Source: Plantago ovata (Eukaryota > Streptophyta > Magnoliopsida > Lamiales > Plantaginaceae). From it: a DNA stretch of 64,000 bases. The notes under the pieces were generated by a model, which saw only the letters and a list, made by a program, of their open reading frames with translations, had not been told where the DNA came from and did no database searches. Location of the stretch: contig CM051455.1 of assembly GCA_028274465.1 (NCBI GenBank), forward strand, positions 107,258,942 through 107,322,941, in the 5' to 3' direction. A program made the position numbers and the translations under genes. This document shows positions 11,029-22,404 of the stretch, one piece after another. How positions within the stretch are numbered: the first letter of the stretch is position 1; every line of letters starts with the position of its first letter.

Positions 11029-12216
11029 GGTTCCTACAAACAGCGATTAGTATCTTTTATGACACAAAACAGATTCATACATATGCAAATGCAAGAGTGA
11101 AACACATGAGTGATAACAACAACAATTCAACTCCTCAAAGCCTCCATGTCTAGTCTAGCTACTTAAGAACCATCATGCAACATATCAATATAACTTCGAC
11201 ATGCATATATCACATTATGCTCTTGCTAGACAACAAATAGCCTTAAATCATAAGGCTCAATTCATACCATAGTAGCAAAAAATCTAGCATCATAAATCCT
11301 CAAACTCATCAATCATGCATTCTACCATCATGTCCATCATTATCACATCAATAAACACAACCATAAACATGGAATGGAAGGAAAAGAAGTAATGCAAAAC
11401 GAGACATAGACATCTAGTAGGCAAAATCCTCAAACCAACAAACCAAGCATAATTGAACATGCAATTTATAGTGAATAACGTTTCTAATCACACAAACAAT
11501 CAACCCATACATCATATAAGCTCAATTGAAGCATAAATCAAAAAACCCCCAAATTTGAAAAATTAGGGTTCATATGAAATTACCTCAGATCCGGTGAATG
11601 AATAAACTAGGAAGGAATTTGTTCGGATGAAAAGAAAGAGCACGTAATGGACTTCGATTGAAGCTAAAGAACACACAATTTGATGGAGTATTGAAGATTT
11701 TATGAAAGATTGAAGAATTTTTGAGTTTTGGGAATTTTGGGAGTAAGAAAGTGGAACAAGATGAATAATGAGGATTTTTGGGATGAAATCCCGTATAAGG
11801 CTTTGTCTGATGGTGTGGGGCGACTCGCCCCGTGCGTGGGGCGAGTCGCCCCACACGGGGCGAATCGCCCCACATGTGCGGCGAATCGCCCCCCACTTCC
11901 AGAGAGTATGAAACTCTCTGGCTCTGTGGGGCGATTCGCCCCCTACCTCCAGAGGTGGGGAGACGAAATTTTCCGAAAAAGTCAGTTTTTTTATCCCCGA
12001 AAACCATTCTCCTCATAAAAAACACTCATAAAAGTTAACTCAAACATAGACATAAGCACAAAATGACACAAAAACGAATAAATTCACATAAGAAAAGTAA
12101 ATTGTTCCATGTATGAATGCATGCAATGCAATAAAGCGGTAAAAAAGCGATAAAGCTCCGGGTTGCCTCCCGGATAGCGCCATTATTTATAGTCTTTGAC
12201 TCAACTTCTTCTTGCT
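11029..12216 (-). repeat. Spacer between protease and ORF2 of M, with GC palindromic array
   Basis: The long non-coding spacer holds a GC array at about 11813-11945: at least six units of the type GTGGGGCGAGTCGCCCCAC, CACGGGGCGAATCGCCCC and GCGGCGAATCGCC. The rest is AT-rich and conserved with the other Athila-like copies. Plus-strand frames through the array are composition artefacts. Confidence 0.8.
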
Positions 12217-15200
12217 CTAGTTCTTCTTCTTGAGGGTACTAGACTTCCCCTTCATGGATCTCCTCCTCATGCCACGAACCTGTGAATGAGAATGAACATA
12301 GACAACAAGACCAAAGTAGTTAATGGTGTGAGAAACATTGAAGTGAATATTTGGATAAGATATGGCTTGCAACACATGTTGCTTGCCATCCACCTCAATG
12401 GTGCAAGTTCTTCGATAGATGTCTATCACGGAGCGTAGCTTAGTCAAGAACGTTCGCCCCAAGAGAACAACATCCCCCATCCCAGGTGTAGACGCCGGCA
12501 TAACTACAAAGTTGGTGTACACAGAAGCTTCACCAATCTTAACCAATACGTTCTTCACAACGCCTTCGGGTCTCACAAAGGATTCATCCGCCAATTGCAC
12601 AATAGCCTTATGCTCAGATAGTTTTCCAAGGCTACTCTTCTCAAACACATTCATTGGGAACACATTAGAGTAAGATCCCGTATCTAGTGTAGCACGAACA
12701 TCTTCAAGTTCACCAATCCCGACCTTAACATCGAACTCTTAGGGATTGGTTCGGGATCCTCTTGCTCCTCTTCACTCTCATCAGAACCAAGGTCCTTCTC
12801 TTCTTCCTTGGCTACTGGGGGTTCTTCATCCTTACAACGCTCACATTTAGCAACCTTCTTGATGGTGATTTCAACAGGAAGATCACCCACCAAGGTAATG
12901 GACATCGACTTCTCAGTGTTGCTAGGAAACTTCCCTTGCTCCCTACTCGCTCCACGGTCAATCAACTCTTGCATCTTTTGAGGGGCAAGCCTAGTGCTCT
13001 CTTCCAATCGATCAAGCCTCGCCCTAGTCTTCTCAGAATCTTCTTCATAACGCTTAAGAAAACTTTGGGTGTGATCAACCATTTTTTGCAAGTTTTCCAT
13101 GAGTAGAGCTGTCTTCGACTTCGGTTGTTCTTTGGTAGTGGGATTTTCGCAGTGATCATTACCATAGCTAAGCCGACTACGGTCTTGGTTAGGGCCATAA
13201 GTTTGGCTAGCCGGTGCGTATCCTTGATTGTTCCGGAATCCTCTTCTCCAAAACCCGCCTCGAGGATTCCTACCATCTTGACCATAGCTAGATTCTTGAG
13301 TACCAAATTCCGCAGCAAAGGCTTCCTCTTCGCCTCCTTGAACCCAATTGCCATCATCATATGCAAGCTCCGATCTACACATACGAGCTCCATGCCCATA
13401 GTTCTTGCATATTCGACAAACTTCATTCGACAAAGATGTTCCAATGGCGCTCTTGAGGACTTGTTTCAACTCGTTGGTAAAGCACTCGGATCGATCCCCA
13501 TTCCCCCCATACATAGGGGCCTCCTAAGTCGGTGGAGCTTCAGGTCCACGTCTCCTAACCATTGCCCTTGGATCCTTGAATTGCGAACCCTTAGCAAGCC
13601 TTTCGAAAACCGCCCAGACGGCTTCTACGGTTTCCTCCCAAATATTACCACAGCATTGGAAATCCACCACTTGCTGGTTCTCAAAGGTCAGTCCATTGTA
13701 GAAGTGTTGGACAAGATCCGAAAGCTCAAAACCATGGTGAGGGCACTTGTTCATAAGGTCATGGAACCTCTCAAACGCGGTGTAGATGGTCTCATAATAG
13801 TCTTGTTTGAACCCAGTGATTTGCGCCTTAAGCGCGGAAGTCAAGGTGTGAGGAAAGTATTTCTCCATGAATGCTGAAAAAAACTTTTTCCAAGTGTCCA
13901 GCGAACCCTGATGAATGTGTATTTTACACTTTCATTTGAGTCTTTTTCACCTATTTTAGCTATCCTCTATGTTAATTTAGCTATATTTTATTACATTTTA
14001 TTAGAATAGTGTCACGTTTCCCTTTATATTTTATTTTACAGGTTTTGGTTGAAAAACGAGGATTTCTGGGCAATTATATTGAAGTTGACAAGGAATTGGT
14101 GTTCCAGAAGCCTATTTGGAGTATCTGAAGGTTTCCGGATAGGATTTGGAGTCTAGGGGTCAAATTTGGAGGTTAGAAGGCCACTAGAAGTCAGAAACCG
14201 AGTCCGAAAAGGGGAAGAAATCCAAAAACACGTCGAAAACGCGGAATTCCGCGAAAATTACTCCCGGGCGAACCGCCCGGGACGAGGGGTGAATCGCCCC
14301 ACACTATTTCAAAGCCTATATATAGTTGCTCAGTTTTTCTCTGAAATTCATACTTTTCCAGACCTATTCTCTCACGTTTCTCTGTAGTTTTAGGTAGGAA
14401 CTTCCCAGAGCCTGTTCTGGGGGTTCGTAGCTTAGGAGATACTTTTTCATAGCATTTTGGAGCTTGTAAGATCGCGATTATTCGGAGACTGACAACCTTC
14501 GGTAACATTGTATCTTACGGTTTATTCTACTTATTTTTATATATCTTTTAACATGTTTTCTTCTATGATTTCTGTTGATTGCATGACAACTATGAGTAGC
14601 TAAACTTATCGTTGGTGGTAGTATGTGAATTCTTAGCGAAGGGAAGATAATCATGCTAATGGCTATATCGCGCATTATACTCCGTGTTATTGCTTTATTT
14701 CGTTGATCAGGCTCAGCCTATATCCTCGTATGTTGATTAGTTATTATGCACAATTGGACCCTCGTCGACCTATGCATATCTATATCTTCGTAGTGTTGAA
14801 TAATTACGGAACACAATAGGACAATAGTGATTGACTTGTCAGTATGTTTAATAATTACAACAGGACAATTGATTGATCAAAGATCTCCATGCAAGATCGA
14901 GGAATTTACGCATGATTATTGACCCGTTATGCTTTGGAGGATCATACTATCACCAATCTCCATTATCTGTTAGAAAAAACCTTTGCTTTACCGTCTGCTG
15001 TTTTTATATTCTTTAGTTAAATAGATAAAGCTAGTTATAGTCCTTAGAGAACGACACTCGAGGTCATTCTACTGCTACACTACGGTTTTCGTTGTAGTTG
15101 TGAATTGCCTTTGGCTAAATAACAAATTTATTTGATTCGTTCGCGTTGGAACACGACACCAGCGCGTCCATCAAACCCGCCGGTAGAGAACTTAACCATG

Positions 15201-15636
15201 ACTTGGCCCTGTCGCCAAACCCCATAGCAAAAACCTTCATTCTCAATTCATCCGTTGTTATTTTAGCTCCGGATCGTGGGAGTTGGTTGACGAAATCATC
15301 AATATCGTGCAAGTACCCCATCACATCTTCCCTTCCTAAGCCATAGAACCTCGGAAGTTGTTGGAACGCGTGGTTTTTTATTTCCAGATCTCGAGTTGCA
15401 GGCAAAAGAGCAATCGTCGGTCCCTTCATACGATCCTTGTTGGGTTGAACCCATGCTTTCAGTGGTCTAGGTTCTTCCATTCCGACGATTTCGTTAAAAA
15501 GACTGTGTAGAGATTCAGAGAAATTGGTATCCTCTAGTTCACGTCGTCGAAGTAGTCGCCTTCTTTGGTGGTAGACTCTGTCGATTTCAGCGATTGGTTC
15601 AGCATGCGGTGTTCCCCTAGATCATGTACTTCGCAT
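12217..15636 (-). pseudogene. gag-protease of element M, interrupted by a solo LTR
   Basis: Read on the minus strand, the gag start (ATG at 15636) is followed within five codons by TGA. The capsid-like region then continues (MKVFAMGFGDRAKSWLSSLP) up to 15174, where a solo LTR is inserted. Coding resumes at 13903 (QITGFKQDYYETIYTAFERF). The CCHC knuckle CRICKNYGHGARMC lies at about 13360-13420, followed by a heptad-rich helix (LDRLEESTRLAPQKMQELID). A 1-bp deletion near 12740 shifts the frame just before the retropepsin DTG region. The last open piece (12663-12217) holds the C-terminal part of protease (GRTFLTKLRSVIDIYRR) and a basic tail. No pol follows. Confidence 0.85.
13909..15173 (+). mobile_element. 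Solo LTR inserted in gag of M
   Basis: A complete 1265-bp plus-strand LTR (TGATGAATG... ending CGTCCATCA) lies in the minus-strand gag of M. It is flanked by the exact 5-bp target duplication AACCC (13904-13908 and 15174-15178). Removing it restores contiguous gag sequence. It has the TATA-like box (14315-14325) and a palindromic cluster (about 14262-14302). No internal region is left, so it arose by LTR-LTR recombination after insertion. Confidence 0.93.
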
Positions 15637-15758
15637 ACACTATCTGTAAAAAGCTAAGAAAGGAGTATTAGAGAGATCAAATAGAAAAAATAAAAACTAC
15701 TAAAACTAGAAATTGAATGATGAAAATATATAAAGCTAAACAGAAAAAAGGAGTATAC

Positions 15759-15776
15759 TCCCCGGCAACGGCGCCA
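15759..15776 (-). promoter_or_regulatory. Primer binding site of M (tRNA-Asp type)
   Basis: The minus strand reads TGGCGCCGTTGCCGGGGA, three bases inside the 5' LTR. It is complementary to the 3' end of plant tRNA-Asp as I recall that sequence; this primer is typical of Athila-lineage elements. Confidence 0.85.
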
Positions 15777-15779
15777 ATT

Positions 15780-16161
15780 TGATGAACTGGAATTTGTGAG
15801 ATTCAATTAATCAAATAAATTTGTTTTTTAGCCAAAGGCAATTCACAACTACAACGAAAACCGTAGTGCAGCAGTAAAATAACCTCGAGTGTCGATCTCT
15901 AAGGACTATAACTAGCTTTATCTAATCTAACTTAAACTATAAAATCAACAGACGACTTAGCACAGATTTTTTCTTATCAAGATAATGGAAGTTAGTGATA
16001 GTATGATAATTCAAAGCATAGCAGGTTAATAATCATGCATGAAGTACCCGATCGTTTTGCATAGAGATCTAAGATCATTAATTGTCCAATGTGTTTCTTT
16101 TTATTCAACACTACGAAGATAGAGGGCTTAGATAGATCAAATAAATAAAGCAATAACTCAA
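15780..16161 (-). repeat. 5' LTR of M, truncated
   Basis: Starts TGATGAACTGG and matches the M 3' LTR (7024 onward) for about 380 bp, then stops abruptly after CAATAACTCAAA where the copia-type LTR begins. Confidence 0.9.
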
Positions 16162-16511
16162 ATGGAATCGTCCAGGAATTCTATTTTGCCTAGTCTAGGA
16201 CCTGCTTAATACAATGAGGCCCTATGGGTCACACTATGTGGTGATTCAGCTTATCCGAATATCCTTGAAAATGGAATCGCAATTAATTTGGAATTAATTG
16301 TGATTGATGGATTAGAATTGATTTGGAATTAATTATAATAATTTGTGGCTCAATTAATGATTTTGAATTATTAATTGAATTGGCTGACTAATTGTATTTT
16401 ATGTAAATACAATTAGAGATTATATTTTAGAAATATAATAGAGGTTTGGTTTGAAAGGATATGTTAATTTAGAATTAATATATGCACATGGGCAAAATCT
16501 ACTTGGAGTTT
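16162..16511 (+). mobile_element. Copia-type LTR, left part
   Basis: An AT-rich stretch starting TGGAATCGTCCAGG has no similarity to the Athila LTRs. Its continuation lies at 47134-47790, beyond element C: the 5-bp target duplication AGTTT (16507-16511 and 47129-47133) shows that C inserted here. No ORF is present; the small open frame at its right end is chance sequence. Confidence 0.75.
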
Positions 16512-16578
16512 TGATGAATGTGTATTTTACACTTTCATTTGAGTCTTTTTCACCTATTTTAGCTATCCTCTATGTTAA

Positions 16579-17966
16579 TGATGATGTCGTTTTTCACCAA
16601 TTAAATTTGTTTAAAAGCCTAAGAACACTTATCACTACACAAACTAGAGTGCAATGGCAAGTTGTCCCCGAGTGTCGTTCTCTCGGGACCTAACGTGGCT
16701 TTGCTTGAGGTTTTTGCTAGTAATTTCAGTCAACGAGTTCAAATGTTTATAGAAACGTTTTTCTTTGAACAAAGCAATGACAAATCAGATTGTTGCAATC
16801 AAGTTTGGAAAACGGTTGGTGGTAGAAATCAAATACACATGCATGGGTTACGAATATGCTCACAAGTTCAGTGCGTAAAACCTCCGATCAAGTCTGCTAA
16901 GCAACTCGTCTAGGTAACTTTCAAGACACAGATCATAAAAGACCACTATCAATACTTTAGAGGTGCTTGTCACTAACACCATTTATCTAGCATGCTGCAA
17001 ATCTCTAACATACAATCCTATAGCTTTCATTGACGATGAGTTTGTCACTATACTCAATTTGAATATATTTTATAGTCAACTAAGAATCATATGAAGGAAT
17101 TTGCAGCAAGATTGAATCATAAACATAACCCATAGCATGCATATTCTACATTCTACCACCAACACAAAAGATTTAGCTACTCATATTCATCAACATAGAC
17201 ATCAATTCATATGAATAATAATCAGAATACATCATATCAAACTACAAGACAAGAGAGTGATACAAGTTACCACCCAAGCTGTCACTAATCGGTGGAAATC
17301 AAAGAAGACCACTCCGTAGATGATTACAAAGGATGAATTCCAATCAAAATCTTGAATCCCAAGCTAAAATACAATGTAATCTGAGTTTTCTCTGAGTTTT
17401 GGGGCTTAGGAGCTCTCCAAAACGAAGCTACAATTCAAAAGATATTCAAAAAATGACTAAAGATCAGATCTAAGAAGGAAAATCCGAAAACGTAACCGCT
17501 GCCAAGCGGACCGCTTGGAGAAGCCAAGCGGAGCGCTTGGCAATCGAAGCGCTTTGGCACTCCAAGCGCTTCGCTTGACTTCTGTGCCAAAGCTCCTGGA
17601 AAATGAAGCGGAGCGCTTCACTATTCCAGGCGCTTAGCTTGGCTCCTGGACAGATTTTTGTCTTCAAACTCAATCTTTTTGCCCTCGCATGGTCCTCGGG
17701 TGCCTTGGACTCATCCTTCTCGATGCTTATTGATGCTCAAACACTTACCAACAAGCCACAGAGATTGGGGAACTTCAACGGGGCCATCTTTTCCATCAAA
17801 AAGGCTCGTTTTTAGCTCCAAAAACGCCGTTTCGTACCTAAGTGCCTGAAAATGCAGAAAACACAAAACGTGACACTATTTTACAAAACTAACCAAAAAA
17901 CAAGGCTAGAAGATAGCAAAAGAAGGTAAAAAGGACAAGATGAACGCGTCAAAAATACGTTCATCA
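16579..17966 (-). repeat. 3' LTR of B
   Basis: The plus strand runs from TGATGATGTCG to ATACGTTCATCA, 1388 bp, then the complement of the PPT. Only short blocks, such as the AACGTGACACTATT region, match A-type LTRs. The palindromic array is at 17498-17650. Confidence 0.8.
17498..17650 (-). repeat. Palindromic array of the B LTR
   Basis: Units such as GCCAAGCGGACCGCTTGG, GCCAAGCGGAGCGCTTGGC, CCAAGCGCTTCGCTTG and GAAGCGGAGCGCTTC follow one another. They sit at the place where A-type LTRs carry GGGGCGAAYCGCCCC units. Confidence 0.85.
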
Positions 17967-18005
17967 AACTCCCCAAACCAAACCTTTGCTTGTCCTCAAG
18001 CAACA
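17967..18005 (-). promoter_or_regulatory. Polypurine tract and hairpin of B
   Basis: The complement reads TTGCTTG-AGGA-CAAGCAA, then AGGTTTGGTTTGGGGAG, then the LTR. It is the same device as in the A family. Confidence 0.85.
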
Positions 18006-18584
18006 AACTATCCTAAATGCAACACAAAAGGAGTCTCATGCCAATTAAACAGAACTAATTTATTGAATCTACCAAATGCTTATGAACAAAACCAAATGAG
18101 CATGACATGCAAGTAGGTTGAAGTATGCCTCGATTGCGAATATACACATTCTCAAGTGCACTTGGTTAAACAAAGGAGTCTCTTGTAACATCTTCTACCT
18201 GGACATGGTCAGTGACGACACAATGATGCATGTTATCATACTACAATTGCCCCGTGCCTATGAAACCGAGGGCTTACTACTGTTCACCAAGCGAGACTTT
18301 TCCTCAAGAGAGGGCGAACCAATACTGGCTCTCATCAAACGAAGGAGGGTTCCCATAGAAAGATAACACTCCCCTATTCTACCCAGACTCTCAAGAATGA
18401 GCCTCTTTCAACCACTTCTTGAATAGCAAGACGAGGGTGGTCAAGAACAGGCCTTGGACAAAGGCGACACGAAACGAAATATAGAATTTACAACTCGATA
18501 GCTTCACAATAACAAATATTTACATGACACTTGACACTACGAGACTGCTTTTGGCTTGCAACGACCCTTCTTTTGCTTTTTGGG

Positions 18585-18963
18585 TCTTATTCTTTATTTT
18601 CTTTCTTCTTCATTTTTCTTTTTTATTTTCTCTTTTTCCTTTTCTCTTTTTTCTTCTTTTCTTTTTCTCTTTCTTTTTTTTCTTTTTCTTTTTTTTTTTT
18701 TTTTTTTATATAGGGGCAAGCAGCAGTACTAAGTGTCAAAAACACCTCCCCAAACCTATTCGAAAGAATAGGTTTGAGCACAAAGACGAAAAAGAAAAAG
18801 GAAAGACTCTTTTACAAAGACACTTCCCCAAACCTATTCGAAAGAATAGGTTGGGACACAAAACAAAAAGAAAAGAAAAAGGGAGACTTTACAACGACTG
18901 AAAGACGAAAGACAAGATCAAATAAAGCAACCCCCTCCCCCAACCTATTCGATAGAATAGGTT
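18585..18963 (-). repeat. Pyrimidine tract and three hairpins of B
   Basis: A CT-rich tract at about 18585-18708 is followed by three copies of the 9-bp-stem hairpin at 18753-18774, 18831-18852 and 18942-18963. The last has the loop TATC. The A family has two copies, so B gained one or A lost one. Confidence 0.85.
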
Positions 18964-19654
18964 TAATACAAGGAATCGCACACCTCACACTACCTCCTTC
19001 CAAGGCATTTGGCAATCTCTAATCGAGGTGAAGAACTTGTCGCCTCTTACGTACATACTTACACGGGTTACAACCATAGACTCTAACATGCATCATTTTA
19101 TAAGGCCATCGTGAACCGCAGCAGAAGAAACACCACTCAAGGTGATGTCGAGACTACTAAGCTTAACTAGTGCACATGCGAATGTGACAAACCAAGCGAG
19201 ACAAGCCTCAAACTACTTGCAAAGTGATAAAACATATGATCAATGGTCATAAACACTTAGTCTACTCAATAAAAAGTTCAAAAAACTTGGCAATAAACTC
19301 CACACACAACAACGTGCAACAACTAATCTATGGATGATATGCATGCAAAAATTTGAAAAAACACGACAAATCACATGAACTTGAGTAAAATCAGGCATGT
19401 ACGAACCACACAAGCATATAGTACTGAAAATCCAATACCCCCTCCCCAAACCTAAACTTTTGCTCGTCCTCGAGCAAAGAAAAGTTGAACGAAATGGAAA
19501 AATTGGATTGAAAGTACACTTCCCTGAGATAATTGTTCGTGTCCGATCTCCTATATATGAGTAGTACCTGAAAGGACTTAAGAAACATGTGAAAACGGGT
19601 GCGCAAAGGTGAGAAGAATGGAAAAAACGAGGAAAATCTGGGTACAGGGTCCAG

Positions 19655-19800
19655 GCGGGCCGCTTGGCGCGGTTCGCTTGGCAAGCGGAGCGCTTGGGAG
19701 GCTCCAGGCGCTCCGCTTGAATTTCCAGGAAGTTGCAAAACTTTCTGGAATTTCAAGCGGACCGCTTGGCCCTTCCAAGCGCTTCGCTTGGCTCTGTTTC
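19655..19800 (-). repeat. Palindromic array in B internal region, 3' of ORF2
   Basis: Units GGCGGGCCGCTTGGC, GCAAGCGGAGCGCTTGG, TCAAGCGGACCGCTTGG and CCAAGCGCTTCGCTTGG share the core of the B LTR array. This is a second internal site, downstream of ORF2 on the element's strand. Confidence 0.8.
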
Positions 19801-19934
19801 CAGATTTTCGATGTTTTTTCCTATCTTATTCACCTAAGGCACCAAGACAAAAACTAGACTAAACTAATCACGACAAAAGGCACATAGGCCACAACTACAA
19901 AAGCAAATAAAAAAAAACATACAAGAGTCAAAAG

Positions 19935-21375
19935 TCATAACATCATACAACCAAATCGAAATGAAAAGAGTTTCAACCAACAATAGTAAACAAGCCAAAA
20001 TAACGATAATATACAAATACTACCGATAAATGTGGCCTCTGTCGGCTGGTGTCTGTAGGAGAAGGGGTCGTAGGGGGTGTTGGGAAAGGCACTCCCACTA
20101 CCACCGGTCTGATCATAGAATGGGTACCCCGAAATTCGGCGAGCTAGGGCATCATGGCGGTTCATCATCTCCTCCTGGTGGGCTCTCCAACGCCTAGTGT
20201 CCTCTGCTCGAGTGGCTTCCCAACGCTGATCTACACGCACTTGGTAATCATCCCAACGCTGCTCCTCCATCACACGGAAGTCCTCCCACCTCTTGACTTC
20301 GCGCTCCTCAAATCCCCGGAATTGCTCGGTAAGCTGGGTCGACTGAGCCTCCAACATGGCGGTTTGGAAGCTACCAAACTGATCGACCAAGATCTGGTTG
20401 AACCCCGAGAAGTCGAAGCTTCCTTTTCCGGCCGTAGGCGGAGGTGGAGGAGGTGTCACATGGCGCGTAACTCTTGGTTGCATGGGTTCTCCTTGCTGAG
20501 CGCACCAAGTCCCGTACATCTCATTGTGCGTATCAATGTTGATGGATTTCTTTGGATTCTTGTCCAGTACGAGGTCGGGAACTCCGGCCTCCTTGCACAT
20601 GCCCGTGATCAAGTTACCAAAGTCAAGCTTCCGGTTTGCATTACGGCGGCGCTTGAATTCCTCGAAGATGACGATGCCAGGAGCGAGAGGCAATTCATGC
20701 AAGAGAGCATGGACTAAGACTCCGTAATAGGACTGGACCTCGGAATCATGTGTGCTAGGAATCAGATTGTCTTGAATGAACTTCAACATCATCCTTGCCT
20801 CGAATGTGAGATCGTTGTGGCGCAAAATTCGGGGTGGCTCATCAGGCAATTCATAATCTTCCACGGTAATGCCATTCAGTATCTCCATGGGGTAATGGTC
20901 AGACTCCCGGTCGTAGACATAGAGCTCAGCGGGATCAAATCTCTCGTTGGATGCAGGCTGGCGGTTTGGATCCCGCGCCAGTGGCCTATCCAATCGCATA
21001 ATGAAGCGAGTGATGCTCAAAGGAGTAAACTCACCCCAACACCGCGGACGGGAACCTCACCGGTCCGTTCATTGTAGTCCGTGAAGGCAATGTAGAAGTC
21101 CTCCACTATTGCTTGGTCCCAATTTGGCATGACCTCGCCATAGTACTTCCAGCCTCGCTCAGTAATGAGCTTGTTGAGCTCTATGGCACCATCCAACTCG
21201 CTCTCACCAGCCGTGAAGCGAATGCTCCTCTAGAAATGTACGTGTGCTTGTGGGCATGGAAACTCGCTTCGAATTGCCTTGCCCTCCCCGATTGGCGATA
21301 CTCGCCGGGTGTGGCCGTTTGTTGGGCACTCGAGGTCCCTTCTCCCCTTGATCTCTTGGTTCTTCTTGATGCCAT
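19935..21375 (-). pseudogene. ORF2 of element B, putative plant transposon protein domain
   Basis: The start ATG at 21375 follows TATTCTAGGTACA and opens a basic N-terminus (MASRRTKRSRGEGTSS). About 55 codons in, a 1-bp change shifts the frame. The homologous frame continues (ERGWKYYGEVMPNWDQAIVE, then VEDFYIAFTDYNERTGEVPV), and a second 1-bp loss near 21023 precedes the long open part (21020-19935). That part carries SITRFIMRLDRPLARD, FEARMMLKFIQDNLIPSTHD and a strongly charged coiled-coil region (LTEQFRGFEEREVKRWEDF). The blocks align in order with M ORF2, so the proteins are homologous although divergent. The C-terminal 40 residues are probably read-through. Confidence 0.75.
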
Positions 21376-21625
21376 TGTACCTAGAATAATCTTATTAGAT
21401 AACTTCAAGAGACAATGAGACTTAGACTCGACTCCTAGACTCCAATACTCACTCAAGTAATCTCATGGTGAGTTTGAAGGCTTGCAAAAGTTCATATGAA
21501 CAAATCGAGAAGCTTTAACACTTCGTTACGATAAATCCATACGAATCTAAACCAAGCAAACAAACTCTCCAATTAAATTACCCAACCGATCCAACACATT
21601 CTCATGCAATCACAACATCACCATA

Positions 21626-21749
21626 ATCATAACATAACTCAAATTCAAGGCTAACAATCATCAAACAATTATATAGCGAAAATTCGAATCATAACATAAC
21701 TCAAATTCAAGGCTAACAATCATCAAACAATTTCATAGCAAAAATTGAT
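21626..21749. repeat. 62-bp tandem duplication upstream of B ORF2
   Basis: A 62-bp unit beginning ATCATAACATAACTC is present twice, starting at 21626 and 21688, with few differences. It lies in the non-coding leader of B. Confidence 0.8.
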
Positions 21750-22114
21750 GCACTAGAGTTCATCATAAATCAAGAGGAGCAAAATTCGAATTTAGACATC
21801 ACATCTAGTAAGAAACATGCTCAACAATCATCATCAAACTCTAATTCACCAATGCATGACACAATTGAAGCTAATTAAGATAAAATCCCAAATTCAAGAA
21901 AGTTAGGGTTCATGAGAGGTACCTTTGATTCCTTGTTATGGATGCTTCAAATGTGAAATTTGATCGGTTTAGATGATAGAGGGGGTGATGGGCTTTGTAA
22001 AATGCACAAGATTGCAAGAATTGGTGGAGAATTGAGAGAGATTGAGATTTTTGGGGTGCTAAATCGGCAATGGAGGAAGAAAAACGAAGTGGGGAGCTTT
22101 GATACTCAAGTGCC

Positions 22115-22345
22115 CCGCTTAGCTTTCTTAAGGAAAGCCAAGCGAAGCGCTTGGCAAGCGGTCCGCTTGGGAACTACCAAGCGCTCCACTTGGATTTCTA
22201 GTAAGAATTTTCATTCTTACTGGAAATTCAAGCGGACCGCTTGGGCGTGCCAAGCGCTCCGCTTGGATTTCCAGTAAGAATGGAATTCTTACTGGAAATC
22301 CAAGCGGGCCGCTTGGGCTTTCCAAGCGGTTCGCTTGGGACCTAA
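22115..22345 (-). repeat. Palindromic array between protease side and ORF2 of B
   Basis: At least eight units such as CCAAGCGAAGCGCTTGG, CAAGCGGTCCGCTTG, TCAAGCGGACCGCTTGG and CCAAGCGGGCCGCTTGG are interspersed with pairs of TTCCAGTAAGAAT and its complement, so long stems can form. It occupies the position of the 11813-11945 array in M. Confidence 0.85.
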
Positions 22346-22404
22346 AGCTCCCAAATCCATTTTTTTTTTTACTTTTGCTAAATTTTCACCCCAAAGCTCC
22401 CGAG

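Larger units (their letters stand above)
7024..16161 (-). mobile_element. Athila-like non-autonomous element M
   Basis: Read on the minus strand this is the most complete Athila-like element: 5' LTR (15780-16161, cut by the copia-type LTR), PBS, gag-protease (interrupted by a solo LTR), GC palindromes, ORF2, hairpins, pyrimidine tract (purine on its own strand), PPT and full 3' LTR (7024-8208). No reverse transcriptase, RNase H or integrase frame exists between protease and PPT. Over about 380 bp the two LTRs differ at roughly a dozen positions (about 97% identity by eye), so it is fairly recent. Its left flank GCTGT should be the target duplication, but the right end is lost. Confidence 0.85.
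16579..22404 (-). mobile_element. Athila-like element B, 5'-truncated, nested in the LTR of C
   Basis: On the minus strand it retains the protease-ORF2 spacer with palindromes, ORF2, three hairpins, the purine tract, the PPT and the 3' LTR. PBS, gag, protease and 5' LTR are gone, and about 285 bp of the host LTR of C are lost at the right junction. B differs from the A/M/C group in LTR sequence and in the core of its GC palindromes (CCAAGCGGACCGCTTGG type), so it is a separate subfamily. Confidence 0.8.

Noticed and set aside
11832-12038. Open frames through the GC palindromic arrays
   Set aside because: They are made of the repeated palindrome itself, are open on both strands, and are not kept in sister copies.
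14478-14675. Minus-strand frame inside LTRs (MRDIAISMIIFPSLR type), found in almost every LTR
   Set aside because: Its recurrence follows from LTR identity. It lies downstream of the TATA-like box on the wrong strand and has no domain or start context.
16162-16511. Unique host genomic sequence left of C
   Set aside because: Joined with 47134-47790 it has LTR-like ends, TATA region and copia-style terminus, so it is better explained as a split LTR.
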